Assembly: GCA_023144895.1 (NCBI GenBank)
Contig: JAGLEV010000055.1
Coordinates: 1-54,458, forward strand
Reading direction: 5' to 3'
Origin: Thiotrichaceae bacterium
Lineage (GTDB): Bacteria; Pseudomonadota; Gammaproteobacteria; Thiotrichales; Thiotrichaceae
Length of the DNA stretch: 54,458 bases
A model generated the notes under the pieces. It was given only the letters and a program-made list of their open reading frames with translations. It was not told the DNA's origin and did not search any database. The stretch's first letter is position 1. The number at the start of each line of letters is the position of its first letter. This document shows positions 1-8,769 of the stretch, one piece after another. The translations under genes and the position numbers were made by a program.

Positions 1-1
1 T

Positions 2-907
2 AACCCTAATCCTAATCCTAACCCCAACCCTAATCCTCCTCTGTTACATTTAAATCCAACTCAAAGAGATGCAATTCAAAATCGTTTTGGTTTATTTGGC
101 GAACAAGGTTTTTCTGTTATTGATAAAGATGGTAATAACAAACTAAGTGCAGGTGATGTGGTTTCTGTCTCTGGTGGCTTTACTGGCGGACACATTAGAG
201 ACATTACTCTAAGTTCTGCAGATGTTAATGTCATTTTAGGTCAGGGAACGGATAGTGCTAAAGAAAGCTTTCTAAGAAATAAAGAAAAGTGGAATAATGC
301 TCGTTCTGATAATTATAGCTATACTCTAGAACGCTCTGGATTCCTTCATGGTGATGCTAGAAAGCCTGTCAGCCTGACAGTACAAGGTGATAAGGTCATT
401 AATGCTAAATTTAACGATGGCTCACAAGGTTCTGTTCCAGACTTTAATCGACTCACTATCGATAACCTATTTAATACCATTGGAAAAGCGATTAATAACG
501 GTGCAGCAGAAGTACGTGTGAAATATAACCCTGAAACAGGTGTTCCTGAATCAATTTTCATTGATCAAGATCGACGTATAGCTGATGAAGAAATTAGCTT
601 GAAGGTTAGTGGGTTTAAACATCTTCAGGGAGCCATTGGTGCTAAAAATTTACCACTAAGCCAAGCCCAACATAATGCGCTAAGCCAACAATTCAATGAT
701 AAATCACCACTAGCCTATGATGGACTTGCAACTGAATTTGCAGGGACAGTGATTGATACTGATGGTAACAATCAAATTAGTTCAGGTGATATTGTAACGC
801 TACGCAAGTATGGTGGCTTTAGCCCCATAGACAAGGTGATAAACCATACATTAACGACCAACGAAGCTTTTGCTATTAATAGTCGCCTCAGCAATAGATA
901 CATTTAG
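2..907 (+). CDS. Pro-rich EF-hand protein with inserted DUF6174-like domain (5' partial)
   Basis: The reading frame is open to the left edge, so the start codon lies outside the window; an internal GTG at 158 is not a credible start because homology to the neighbour runs through it. The visible protein begins with an Asn-Pro repeat, then an EF-hand loop (DKDGNNKLSAGD), a linker, about 110 residues matching the DUF6174 pattern (W-N/Y-Y start, late YNPETGVPESIFID and a DEE motif), and a second EF-hand loop (DTDGNNQISSGD). The next gene at 1285 has the same ends but lacks the middle domain. Calcium binding is expected from the loops (Asp at 1, 3 and 12). Its role is unknown; the Pro-rich region may be a surface spacer (inference). 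Confidence 0.75.
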   Translation, partial: NPNPNPNPNPNPPLLHLNPTQRDAIQNRFGLFGEQGFSVIDKDGNNKLSAGDVVSVSGGFTGGHIRDITLSSADVNVILGQGTDSAKESFLRNKEKWNNARSDNYSYTLERSGFLHGDARKPVSLTVQGDKVINAKFNDGSQGSVPDFNRLTIDNLFNTIGKAINNGAAEVRVKYNPETGVPESIFIDQDRRIADEEISLKVSGFKHLQGAIGAKNLPLSQAQHNALSQQFNDKSPLAYDGLATEFAGTVIDTDGNNQISSGDIVTLRKYGGFSPIDKVINHTLTTNEAFAINSRLSNRYI

Positions 908-920
908 TTTCAACGTTAAT

Positions 921-960
921 AATACTCAGAGAATAATCCTCTTATATCTCTGAGTATTTT
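921..960 (+). terminator. Rho-independent terminator
   Basis: A perfect 12-bp inverted repeat (AATACTCAGAGA at 921-932, its complement at 947-958) with a 14-nt loop ends in a short T run, 14 bases after the stop codon of the first gene. Confidence 0.75.
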
Positions 961-1103
961 CACAAAATGCATGACTTTATATCAAGATATCAGCTCTGAT
1001 TGACAATGGCTTTCATCGCCTTTTATAGCTAAATTGCACGAATCATAAAAGGTAGTTGACTCACTAAGTGGCTCTCTATTTTTGATAACATACTAATTTT
1101 ATT

Positions 1104-1122
1104 ATAAATGATAATCATCACC
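1104..1122. promoter_or_regulatory. Candidate Fur box
   Basis: The core ATGATAATCAT (1108-1118) is identical to the centre of the classical 19-bp Fur operator, and about 14 of 19 positions match overall. It sits 163 bases before the second EF-hand gene, so iron control of that gene is possible. A single match in AT-rich DNA is weak evidence. The rest of the 961-1284 gap shows nothing else I can support. Confidence 0.35.
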
Positions 1123-1284
1123 CCCTTAGCTTGCAAGCTTGCCATTAATCAGCTCAGACAACCCAGCAATCACTCACAATAAGCCTCCATTCATCTTAAA
1201 GTATATTATTTATATTTAAGCTAGAGATTCAATAAGCCTCTAGTATTACTAAACTTAATACCCGCAACACAAAGGAGCATTGCG

Positions 1285-2028
1285 ATGTTTAACACTCACT
1301 TTTCACCCCGACACAGCCCTATGCGATTTAACAATCACAATAACCATGGGCATCAGGCTCACCACCCTCGTAAACGACATAATAATCATTCGAACCAGAA
1401 TTCTATTTCAACTTCTTTTTTATTACAGCTTATCTTTCGATTACTAAATCAGCTAAATACACATAATCCACGCCCAAAACCTCCTACACTGCAACCACAG
1501 CCAGAGCCGCATCCACTGCCACATCCACAGCCGTATCCACAACCTAATCAACCATTACACCTAAATCCAACACAAAAAAATGCGATACAAAATCACTTTG
1601 GACTTTTTGGTGAACAAAACTTTTCTGTTATTGATAAAGATGGTAATAACAAACTAAGTGCAGGTGATGTGGTTTCTATAAGACGTGGCTTTAATGGTGC
1701 TCACGCTAGAAAAATCACTCTAAGCCCTGCGGATGTTAATAGTATTTTGGGTCATGGAAATAATAATAATGGGACTGAGTTGCAACTAAGCCAAGTCCAA
1801 CATAATGCACTAAACGCACATTTCAATGACAGAGCACCCTTGGCCTATGATGGACTAGCAACTGAGTTTGCAGGTACTGTCGTTGATACTGATCGTAATA
1901 ATAGAATCAGTGCGGGTGATATTGTGAAACTACGCATGTATGGTGGCAACGGCCCTGTTCAAACCGATAAAGTGGTAGACCATACTTTAACAGCACGTGA
2001 AGCCTTTACTATTAATTCTCGATTATAA
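1285..2028 (+). CDS. Pro-rich EF-hand protein, short paralogue
   Basis: The ATG is preceded by AAAGGAG, a strong ribosome site. The 247-residue product has a His/Asn-rich N-terminus, a short hydrophobic stretch (about residues 42-54) that could be a weak membrane or export signal, a Pro-x repeat (about 60-90), then two EF-hand loops: DKDGNNKLSAGD and DTDRNNRISAGD. It is clearly a paralogue of the upstream gene, with near-identical flanks, but the roughly 110-residue DUF6174-like insert is absent. In the second loop the usual Gly at position 4 is Arg. No enzyme motif is visible. A calcium-dependent structural or adhesive role is possible but is inference. Confidence 0.75.
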   Translation: MFNTHFSPRHSPMRFNNHNNHGHQAHHPRKRHNNHSNQNSISTSFLLQLIFRLLNQLNTHNPRPKPPTLQPQPEPHPLPHPQPYPQPNQPLHLNPTQKNAIQNHFGLFGEQNFSVIDKDGNNKLSAGDVVSIRRGFNGAHARKITLSPADVNSILGHGNNNNGTELQLSQVQHNALNAHFNDRAPLAYDGLATEFAGTVVDTDRNNRISAGDIVKLRMYGGNGPVQTDKVVDHTLTAREAFTINSRL

Positions 2029-2064
2029 TAAGCATTTTTAATAGCTTAAAATAATGAATACAGC

Positions 2065-2096
2065 CTCAGGGAGCTAGCCATCGCTCCCTGAGTTAT
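2065..2096 (+). terminator. Probable terminator hairpin
   Basis: A perfect 10-bp stem (CTCAGGGAGC at 2065-2074 and its complement at 2083-2092) with an 8-nt loop lies 36 bases after the second EF-hand gene. The T run after it is weak. From here to 2474 (about 380 bases) the DNA is AT-rich with no gene or motif I can support. Confidence 0.55.
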
Positions 2097-2474
2097 CCTC
2101 ATATCGATCCATTCCCAAACAACGATCTCACCCTAATTTGTAATAGCTTTAAAATCATATTTTAGCTAAGCTGTACAAAATATAATCGAACTGATCATAA
2201 TATGATCTTTACCCTAGTCTTTGTAAACAAGCAAAACTCGTTATCTAAAAGTAGTCATTTTATACTATGCTCTTACCCATATAGGCATAATTAACACGAC
2301 TGTCATAATAAAACGTTAATTACCCTCAATAAAAGTAGTATATCTGTTCTGAGTTTAGCAAGACTAAAAATACTAATAGTTAAGACTCGATTAATAATAT
2401 GCGTTACAAGATATCAACTGACAAGTATTCAACCCCAAACTAATTTGATTTTGACATAAATAGAAGGATCTAAT

Positions 2475-3362
2475 ATGTCTGTAAAAGCTTATTCACTACT
2501 CGCGCTGCTCATTCTCATTGGACAGATGCAAGTCGCAACCGCTAAACACCTAGAAGCTCAAATGTATGTCATTACCGACTGGGTTAATGAATGCTCAGCC
2601 AATGATGTCTCGCACTGGGACAATATGATCACACTTTGGTATAACGAAATAGACAACCATGGTTGGTATCACCAAGGTCATCAATTTATTAACGGTGATA
2701 TTAATAGCAAACTATTTTGTGATCCAGACACCAACATTAAAGGTTGCAATGATGCTCAACACATTGATAGTGCTGATGTTGCTATGCTCGGCTTCCACGG
2801 TGCAGACTTAAATAATCACTGGCAAGGTAACCTACGAAGAAAGAATGCTAATACTGCTCAGCCTTGTAAGATTAATGCGGCTGAAAAAGCAGGGGGTAAA
2901 GAAATGATGGTAGGTGATTGGAATATGGAGTTTCTTCACCTCTCCTCGCCTAATTCAATGGATGATGACAATATCCCCTCAACCCATTATTTATTTTCTG
3001 ACCCTAGTGACTCACAAGGCAATAGTCGGCGCTTACATCAAGCCAATGGATTTCATGGTTTTATGTGGGTCGGTCATTGTTGTGATAAGCAATATGAAGA
3101 TTTTGCCAATGATGCCTTCGCTGTGTCTATTCGTGAATCATGGATGGATAATATGTTTGCCAGTGGTATTAATGGCAACTCAACTCAATGCCCTGTTGCC
3201 TACGGTATTGGAAAAAATCGCAAGGATTGCTTTAACCGCCTCGATAATGAGCGTTATAACAATATATTCCCCGATCCTAAAGAAAAAAATTACTACTGTT
3301 ATTACTACTATGATGGCTGTAACCCAGAAGGGGAAACGGCTTTCACCAATCCCAATTCATAA
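2475..3362 (+). CDS. Exported DUF6345-like protein
   Basis: This 295-residue protein starts with a clear Sec signal (cleavage near ATA-KHL, residue 23) and has an AAGGATC ribosome site. The mature part has the layout I associate with DUF6345: an aromatic N-terminal block, DSADVAMLGFHGAD around residue 108, GDWNMEFLHLSSPN near 150, and RLHQANGFHGFMWVGHCCD near 190. The His-Gly after a hydrophobic strand recalls caspase-fold (clan CD) proteins, but where a Cys would be expected there are serines, so peptidase activity is doubtful. It is rich in Cys, Asn and Asp, suiting a secreted protein. It forms a likely operon with the next gene, 21 bases downstream. The family call is from memory of motifs, not a search. 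Confidence 0.55.
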   Translation: MSVKAYSLLALLILIGQMQVATAKHLEAQMYVITDWVNECSANDVSHWDNMITLWYNEIDNHGWYHQGHQFINGDINSKLFCDPDTNIKGCNDAQHIDSADVAMLGFHGADLNNHWQGNLRRKNANTAQPCKINAAEKAGGKEMMVGDWNMEFLHLSSPNSMDDDNIPSTHYLFSDPSDSQGNSRRLHQANGFHGFMWVGHCCDKQYEDFANDAFAVSIRESWMDNMFASGINGNSTQCPVAYGIGKNRKDCFNRLDNERYNNIFPDPKEKNYYCYYYYDGCNPEGETAFTNPNS

Positions 3363-3383
3363 CAAAAACAAGGATGTTGCGTA

Positions 3384-4394
3384 ATGAAAAAACAAATATT
3401 ATACGCATTTTTACTGAGCTTTATTGCTAGCCTCTATCAAAATATCACCTATGCTTCTCCACGTTGCCCACAAACGATGAAGCGATTACAACAGTCATTA
3501 CCTGTAGCCATTAATGATCAAAAGTACCTAAGGACACTCACTAACCCTCGTTTTAATAAAAAACAATTAAGCCAAGGTTTTAATAAAAGACAGCTATTTA
3601 AGAGAATGGGTAACCCTTTTAAAGCCAAACTCATTGAATGTCAAAGAGGAGGTTTTGATGCAATACAAAAAAAATCAGACACCCCACTACCAACTGAAAA
3701 AAGGCGACGTTTAATCGGTGGATCTAAAAAAAAGAAAGATAAATGCAGAGCAGTAAAACCTCGATATAGAATCAACCTTGCACAAGGTCAATTGGTTCAC
3801 TTAAATCCTAACCGTAGCTTTAAATTTAATCGACACAAAGCAAACCATCTGACTAAAAAAGAAGCCGATCAAATAACGAGAGATTTACTTAGGGATATCG
3901 GTGTGCCTAAAGAAGAACTGGCAAATAGTGATATTCGTGTATTAGTTGCTTCTGGAAGAGATACCAATAATCGCACTAAACCTAGCAAGCGACGGGCTGA
4001 AATTCATGTTCATATCGGGCGCGTTATTAGTAAAGTTCCTGTCTTTGGCTCTGAAGCAAAAGTGGCTATTAACTCAGATGCTCTACCCTCACGACTGCAT
4101 TTAAGCTGGCCAGACTTCAAGCTAGTGAAGGATATCCAGACCCGCCGACCAAGATCGATTAAAACGGTAGTACAAAAAGCTTCTAAAGCACTTGCTGGCA
4201 AAAGACAATGTAATAAATACAGTAAAATACAAGCAGTCATCGCCTATGCTCCTGTTTACTTCAAAGACCGAAGAAAGCGTTCAATACGCTATATTCCTAG
4301 CGTTGTTATCTATGCCACACCACCGATTCCAAAGGAAAATAGTGGTCAAATAGCACAAGCAGGAATACAGATAACGGTGCCATTATTCGAGTAA
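3384..4394 (+). CDS. Exported basic protein, FTP/PepSY-like C-terminal half
   Basis: This 336-residue protein starts at an ATG preceded by AAGGATG. It has a Sec signal (cleavage near TYA-SPR, residue 25), a Lys/Arg-rich N-terminal half with paired Cys, and a C-terminal half (about 140-336) with a helix followed by strands of the kind seen in FTP or PepSY propeptide domains (IHVHIGRVISKVPVFGSEA, then a parallel block at the end). It is directly downstream of the DUF6345-like gene, so the two exported products probably act together. In some organisms such propeptide-like modules precede DUF6345 in one chain; here they may be split. No catalytic motif is visible and the function is unknown. Confidence 0.5.
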   Translation: MKKQILYAFLLSFIASLYQNITYASPRCPQTMKRLQQSLPVAINDQKYLRTLTNPRFNKKQLSQGFNKRQLFKRMGNPFKAKLIECQRGGFDAIQKKSDTPLPTEKRRRLIGGSKKKKDKCRAVKPRYRINLAQGQLVHLNPNRSFKFNRHKANHLTKKEADQITRDLLRDIGVPKEELANSDIRVLVASGRDTNNRTKPSKRRAEIHVHIGRVISKVPVFGSEAKVAINSDALPSRLHLSWPDFKLVKDIQTRRPRSIKTVVQKASKALAGKRQCNKYSKIQAVIAYAPVYFKDRRKRSIRYIPSVVIYATPPIPKENSGQIAQAGIQITVPLFE

Positions 4395-4417
4395 AGCCCC
4401 TTTTATAAATCTACTGA

Positions 4418-4446
4418 CTTGAATTACTCACTTTGCTCCCCCACAT
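4418..4446 (+). promoter_or_regulatory. Heat-shock (sigma-32) promoter of hslVU
   Basis: CTTGAAT at 4418-4424 matches the sigma-32 -35 element (CTTGAAA) with one change. After 14 bases, CCCCACAT at 4439-4446 matches the -10 element (CCCCATNT) with one change. Spacing is within the known 11-16 range, and the site is 36 bases before hslV, a classical heat-shock gene. Confidence 0.7.
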
Positions 4447-4482
4447 TCGTTTAAAATATGAAGTCTATGGAGAATCTCATTA

Positions 4483-5034
4483 ATGGAGCAATATAGAGGC
4501 ACGACTATTTTGTCGGTACGCCGTGGCAACCAAGTGGTTATTGGAGGTGATGGACAAGTATCACTCGGTAATACCATTATGAAAGGCAATGCACGTAAAG
4601 TACGTCGCTTATACAATGACCAAGTGATCGCGGGTTTTGCAGGGGGTACGGCGGATGCTTTTACCTTATTTGAGCGCTTTGAAGGTAAATTACAAACCCA
4701 CAATGGTCAATTGGTACGTGCCGCAGTAGAGCTTGCTAAAGACTGGCGAACAGATCGTGCTATGCGTAAACTAGAGGCACTACTTGCCGTTGCCGATAGT
4801 GAAACTTCATTGATCATTACAGGTAATGGTGATGTGATTGAACCAGAAGATAACCTTATTGCCATTGGTTCAGGAGGTGCATTTGCTCAATCTGCGGCAC
4901 GCGCCCTACTCGACAACACAGAAATGTCAGCACGTGATATTGTGGAAAAAAGCTTAGGTATTGCGGGTGATATTTGTATCTATACCAACCATAATTTAAC
5001 GATTGAGGAGTTAAACGATGTCAATGACACCTAA
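4483..5034 (+). CDS. hslV: HslV, ATP-dependent protease peptidase subunit
   Basis: HslV forms a double hexameric ring that degrades unfolded or regulatory proteins together with the HslU unfoldase in the cytoplasm. The 183-residue protein begins [15 protein letters not shown]; as in other HslV proteins the short leader is removed to expose the catalytic N-terminal Thr (Thr7 here). The GGDGQVSLG and [14 protein letters not shown] motifs are typical. A GGAG ribosome site precedes the ATG. The end of the gene overlaps the start of hslU by 17 bases, which suggests translational coupling, and a sigma-32 promoter lies just upstream. Confidence 0.97.
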   Translation: MEQYRGTTILSVRRGNQVVIGGDGQVSLGNTIMKGNARKVRRLYNDQVIAGFAGGTADAFTLFERFEGKLQTHNGQLVRAAVELAKDWRTDRAMRKLEALLAVADSETSLIITGNGDVIEPEDNLIAIGSGGAFAQSAARALLDNTEMSARDIVEKSLGIAGDICIYTNHNLTIEELNDVNDT

Positions 5035-6349
5035 AGAGATCGTCAATGAACTAGACAAACATGTCATTGGGCAGGACAACGCTAAACGTGCCGTTGCTAT
5101 TGCCTTGCGTAATCGCTGGAGACGACAGCAGCTTGAAGAAAGTTTACGACAGGAAGTCACACCTAAAAATATCCTTATGATCGGCCCTACAGGTGTTGGT
5201 AAAACAGAAATTGCTCGACGTTTAGCCAAGCTAGCTAATGCCCCCTTTGTTAAAGTCGAAGCCACAAAGTTCACAGAAGTGGGTTATGTTGGTAAAGAAG
5301 TCGATACGATTATTCGTGACTTAGTCGACATGGCAATCAAACTCACTCGTGAGCAAGCGGTCAAGAAAGTCCAGTTTCGTGCTGAAGATATGGCTGAGGA
5401 ACGTGTCTTAGATATTTTATTGCCTTCTGCCCGCAAAGATAATACTGACATTGAGGCGACAGAAAACGCTAAAGAAAATGTAACACGCCAACGTTTCCGC
5501 AAGAAGTTACGTGAAGGTGATTTGGATAAGACAGAAATAGAAATTGATACTGTTACTGGTGCTGCAAACATTGAAATCATGACCCCGCCAGGCATGGAAG
5601 ACATGGCAAGCCAACTGCAAGGTATGTTTGAGAATATAGGAAGTAAGAAGACTAAAAAACGTCGTGTGACGATCAAGGAAGCACTCAAATTATTAACCGA
5701 AGAAGAAGCACATAAGTTGGTTAATGAAGACGATTTAAAAATTCAAGCCATCGATGCAGTTGAGCAAACAGGTATCGTCTTTATTGATGAAATTGACAAA
5801 GTGGTTCGCAAAGGTGAAAACTCGGGGGGCAGTGTCTCTCGTGAAGGTGTTCAGCGTGATTTATTGCCATTAATTGAAGGCTGTACGGTTAGCACTAAAT
5901 ACGGCATGGTCAAAACAGATCATATTCTCTTTATTACTTCAGGTGCTTTTCACTTAGCAAAACCTTCTGACTTAATCCCTGAGCTACAAGGTCGTTTACC
6001 CATTCGTGTTGAAATGAGTGCTTTAAGTGCTCATGATTTTGCACGTATTCTAGTCGAGCCGAATGCTTCACTAACTGAGCAATATATCGGCTTACTAGGA
6101 ACAGAGGGTGTTAGTTTATCCTTTACTGATGATGGCATTAAAGCACTGGCTGAAACAGCTTATAAAGTGAATGAAAGCACAGAAAACATTGGTGCTAGAC
6201 GCTTACACACCATGATGGAAAATTTGCTTGAAAATATTCTCTTTGATTCTCCTAATGGTGAGAGTGAGGTCATTATCGATAAGGCACATGTTAATGATAA
6301 ACTCGGTGCATTAGCAGATGATGAAGATCTGAGCCGATTTATATTATAG
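5018..6349 (+). CDS. hslU: HslU, ATPase subunit of HslVU protease
   Basis: HslU is the AAA+ hexamer that unfolds substrates and feeds them to HslV. The 443-residue chain shows Walker A GPTGVGKT (56-63), Walker [10 protein letters not shown] (about 253-261), a long charged I-domain between them (about 110-240), and the late [14 protein letters not shown] sensor-2 region. Two in-frame ATGs (5018 and 5024) lie inside the tail of hslV; the ribosome site GGAG at about 5006 fits either. Length is normal for the family. Confidence 0.97.
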   Translation: MSMTPKEIVNELDKHVIGQDNAKRAVAIALRNRWRRQQLEESLRQEVTPKNILMIGPTGVGKTEIARRLAKLANAPFVKVEATKFTEVGYVGKEVDTIIRDLVDMAIKLTREQAVKKVQFRAEDMAEERVLDILLPSARKDNTDIEATENAKENVTRQRFRKKLREGDLDKTEIEIDTVTGAANIEIMTPPGMEDMASQLQGMFENIGSKKTKKRRVTIKEALKLLTEEEAHKLVNEDDLKIQAIDAVEQTGIVFIDEIDKVVRKGENSGGSVSREGVQRDLLPLIEGCTVSTKYGMVKTDHILFITSGAFHLAKPSDLIPELQGRLPIRVEMSALSAHDFARILVEPNASLTEQYIGLLGTEGVSLSFTDDGIKALAETAYKVNESTENIGARRLHTMMENLLENILFDSPNGESEVIIDKAHVNDKLGALADDEDLSRFIL

Positions 6350-6358
6350 GAACCTATC

Positions 6359-6724
6359 ATGACACCCACAAATATTACGCTTAACCAGAAAAAACGTAGC
6401 CTAGAAATCACTTGGCCTGATGAGGAAATCCATCAGCTTTCTTGTGAATACCTCCGTGTTTCATCACCTTCTGCCGAGGTGCAAGGTCATGGACCAGGAC
6501 AGGAAACATTACAATTGGGTAAGGAAGCGGTGAATATTACTGCTATCGAACCTGTGGGTAATTATGCGGTAAAACTTGTTTTCGATGACAACCATGACAG
6601 TGGGCTTTTTAACTGGGATTATCTTCGTGAACTCGGTGATCATCAAGCGGTTAATTGGGATAATTATCTGCGTAAATGTGATGAAGCAGGTTATCAGCGT
6701 AAGGCTGAAGGTCAGGTTATCTAA
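6359..6724 (+). CDS. DUF971 protein (GBBH-like N-terminal domain)
   Basis: This 121-residue protein has the DUF971 hallmarks: an N-terminal LEITWPDE strand, the CEYLRVSSPSAEVQGHG motif, and a late GLFNWDYLRELG. The fold is that of the N-terminal domain of gamma-butyrobetaine hydroxylase, but the oxygenase domain is absent. It follows hslU by nine bases and is immediately followed by hisI (TAA-ATG), so it is in the same operon. DUF971 genes next to hslVU are common in proteobacteria. A link to iron-sulfur metabolism has been suggested for the family, but the sequence alone does not show a function. Confidence 0.85.
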   Translation: MTPTNITLNQKKRSLEITWPDEEIHQLSCEYLRVSSPSAEVQGHGPGQETLQLGKEAVNITAIEPVGNYAVKLVFDDNHDSGLFNWDYLRELGDHQAVNWDNYLRKCDEAGYQRKAEGQVI

Positions 6725-7120
6725 ATGACCGACCTTGCACAGCAAATCGCTGAGCTAACATATAATGATGATGGGCTCATCGCCGCGATTGCCCAGCAAC
6801 AGGATACTGGTGAAGTCTTGATGATGGCATGGATGAATCAAGAGTCAATTATAGAAAGCCTTAATACAGGGCGGGTCTGCTATTGGTCACGTTCACGTCA
6901 GGCATTTTGGCGCAAAGGTGAATCCTCTGGTCAAATCCAAAAGCTCAAATCATTACGCTTTGATTGTGATAAGGATACTTTATTGTTAACAGTTGATCAG
7001 ACAGGGGTTGCTTGTCATACAGGGCGTAGAAATTGCTTCTATCACCTAGTGCAAGGAGAAGAGGTGATTATTGACTCTGAGCCTCTGATTGATCCTAAAG
7101 AGCTTTATAAGTCGACATGA
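6725..7120 (+). CDS. hisI: Phosphoribosyl-AMP cyclohydrolase (HisI)
   Basis: HisI opens the purine ring of phosphoribosyl-AMP in the third step of histidine synthesis. The 131-residue protein is the single-domain form without HisE. It shows [27 protein letters not shown], the metal-binding RFDCDKD, and the [15 protein letters not shown] cluster holding the zinc Cys residues. It starts directly after the DUF971 stop codon and ends in a 4-base ATGA overlap with yidD. No other his genes are visible in the window. Confidence 0.95.
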   Translation: MTDLAQQIAELTYNDDGLIAAIAQQQDTGEVLMMAWMNQESIIESLNTGRVCYWSRSRQAFWRKGESSGQIQKLKSLRFDCDKDTLLLTVDQTGVACHTGRRNCFYHLVQGEEVIIDSEPLIDPKELYKST

Positions 7121-7380
7121 AAACCATTTTCTTGTTTATGATTCGAGGCTACCAACTATTTCTCAGCCCTGTGCTGGGTAGTAGTTGTCGCTATTATCCT
7201 AGCTGTTCTCACTATAGCCACCAAGCTATTGGTCATTATGGTGCTATTAAAGGTTTATGGATGGCACTCAAGCGTATTGGTCGCTGTCATCCTTGGGCTG
7301 AAGGGGGCTATGACCCTGTACCAGGCTCTGAACTTGAAGATGAGAAAAGTGACAATAAAGAAATTATTAAAAATAAGTAG
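7117..7380 (+). CDS. yidD: YidD, membrane protein insertion efficiency factor
   Basis: YidD is a small amphipathic protein at the inner membrane that helps YidC and Sec insert membrane proteins. The 87-residue product carries the family signature: [22 protein letters not shown], the [29 protein letters not shown] block, and GGYDPVP. The start overlaps hisI (ATGA). It usually sits between rnpA and yidC; here it is detached from them. The C-terminus is charged and Lys-rich. Confidence 0.95.
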   Translation: MKTIFLFMIRGYQLFLSPVLGSSCRYYPSCSHYSHQAIGHYGAIKGLWMALKRIGRCHPWAEGGYDPVPGSELEDEKSDNKEIIKNK

Positions 7381-7400
7381 GCGTATTATTTAAAAATAGA

Positions 7401-7421
7401 CAATCAGTAAACTATTGATTG
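7401..7421 (-). terminator. Probable terminator of mgtE
   Basis: A 9-bp stem with one wobble pair (CAATCAGTA / TATTGATTG) and a 3-nt loop lies 20 bases past the mgtE stop. Read on the minus strand it is followed by a T-rich run (TCTATTTTTAAAT). Confidence 0.5.
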
Positions 7422-7440
7422 AACCATGATGGCAATACCT

Positions 7441-8769
7441 TCACAATAAAATAAGACTCGCCAACCCCAAAAAACTCACAAAGCCGACCACATCAGTAAC
7501 CGTAGTCAGAATGACCGTACTACCAATCGCAGGATCAACTTTAAAGTGATTTAACAATAAGGGAATCGTTGCGCCAAAAAAACCTGCTACCAGTAAATTG
7601 ATTACCATTGCCAAGGCAATCACCACACCGAGCATCCCCTTGTCAAACCAATATGCAGCAATAATACCAATAAAAAATGCAAAAATTAAACCATTGCTTA
7701 GTGAAATAATCAGCTCTTTAACAATGGTGCGTTTTGCATCCTTTTCAGTAATGTCCCCTAAAGCTAGCTGACGAACAACCACGGTAAGGCTTTGCGTTCC
7801 TGCATTCCCCCCCATAGAAGCAACAATAGGCATTAATACAGCCAAGGCAACCAAGCTTTGTAACTGCACTTCAAATAAACTAATCACAATCGAAGCAACA
7901 ATTGCCGTTAGTAAGTTAATACCCAGCCAAATTGCCCGCTTTTTTCCTGCTTTAAAAATACTTTCATCTTCTTCCGCTTCATCATCAACACCCGCTAAAT
8001 GATACATTTGCTCTGTAGCAGATTCATTAATAATATCAAAGACATCATCCCCTGTGATTCGTCCTAGTAAAATTCCTTGCTGATCAACGATTGCAATAAC
8101 ACTCAGGTCAAGCTCATGAAAAGTTTGCGCGACTTCATCAATATCATCAGTATCTAATACTGATTTAGGAATAAAAGAATCTTTATGTGTACTGATGTTT
8201 TCTTTAAAGGTTTTATTAAAATTAAAAACCAATAAATCATCCAAGCCAATACTGTATTGCAACTTACCCATATCATTAGTAATAAACAGATTCTGTATAT
8301 GTTCTAATTCATTATTCTCTCGCAACCGTGCAAAACGCTGAATCACATCATAAACATTTTCATCCTCTGTTGCTGAAAACAATTCGGTTTGCATATAAGC
8401 ACCCGCTTGATCTTCTTCATATTGTTTAAGCTGGAGGATTTCAGCTTGATCACTCTTTCTTAATTGATTAAAAACTTTATAAGCAAGTGTTTTATCAGTA
8501 GACTCAAGTTGCTGAATAAAATCAGTTTGGTCATCACTTTCTAATGCACTAATGGCAATAATTAGCCCATCCGTTGATAATGATTTTACTGACTCACCAA
8601 AATACCAATCAGGCAATTCTAAAATGACTGCACCAATAATCTCTGTGGGTATAATAGTAATGGATTCACTAAATTCATCATCACTCAAATCTTTTAATAA
8701 ACTTGCAATTTCTGCAGGATGTAAATCAGTATATTTATCTAAAAATAGGTTTTCATTAAGTAATGCCAT
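7441..8769 (-). CDS. mgtE: MgtE-family magnesium transporter
   Basis: MgtE is a dimeric inner-membrane Mg2+ channel gated by its own cytoplasmic magnesium-sensing domains. The 442-residue protein has the N-terminal helical superfamily domain (LHPAEIASLLKDL near the start), two CBS motifs (about 125-250), a plug helix, and five membrane segments (about 280-440) with the pore signature PIVASMGGNAGTQSLTVVVRQLALG. It is a single gene, convergent with the hslVU-hisI-yidD operon. No M-box-like leader is visible upstream. Confidence 0.93.
   Translation of the reverse strand: MALLNENLFLDKYTDLHPAEIASLLKDLSDDEFSESITIIPTEIIGAVILELPDWYFGESVKSLSTDGLIIAISALESDDQTDFIQQLESTDKTLAYKVFNQLRKSDQAEILQLKQYEEDQAGAYMQTELFSATEDENVYDVIQRFARLRENNELEHIQNLFITNDMGKLQYSIGLDDLLVFNFNKTFKENISTHKDSFIPKSVLDTDDIDEVAQTFHELDLSVIAIVDQQGILLGRITGDDVFDIINESATEQMYHLAGVDDEAEEDESIFKAGKKRAIWLGINLLTAIVASIVISLFEVQLQSLVALAVLMPIVASMGGNAGTQSLTVVVRQLALGDITEKDAKRTIVKELIISLSNGLIFAFFIGIIAAYWFDKGMLGVVIALAMVINLLVAGFFGATIPLLLNHFKVDPAIGSTVILTTVTDVVGFVSFLGLASLILL

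Noticed and set aside
1-36. Telomere-like run of TAACCC/TAATCC
   Set aside because: It is in frame with the EF-hand protein and codes for an Asn-Pro repeat, so it is a coding repeat, not a telomere.
2914-3384. 156-residue plus-strand ORF overlapping the DUF6345-like gene
   Set aside because: It lies in another frame of a gene with a signal peptide and a good ribosome site, and shows no coherent domain.
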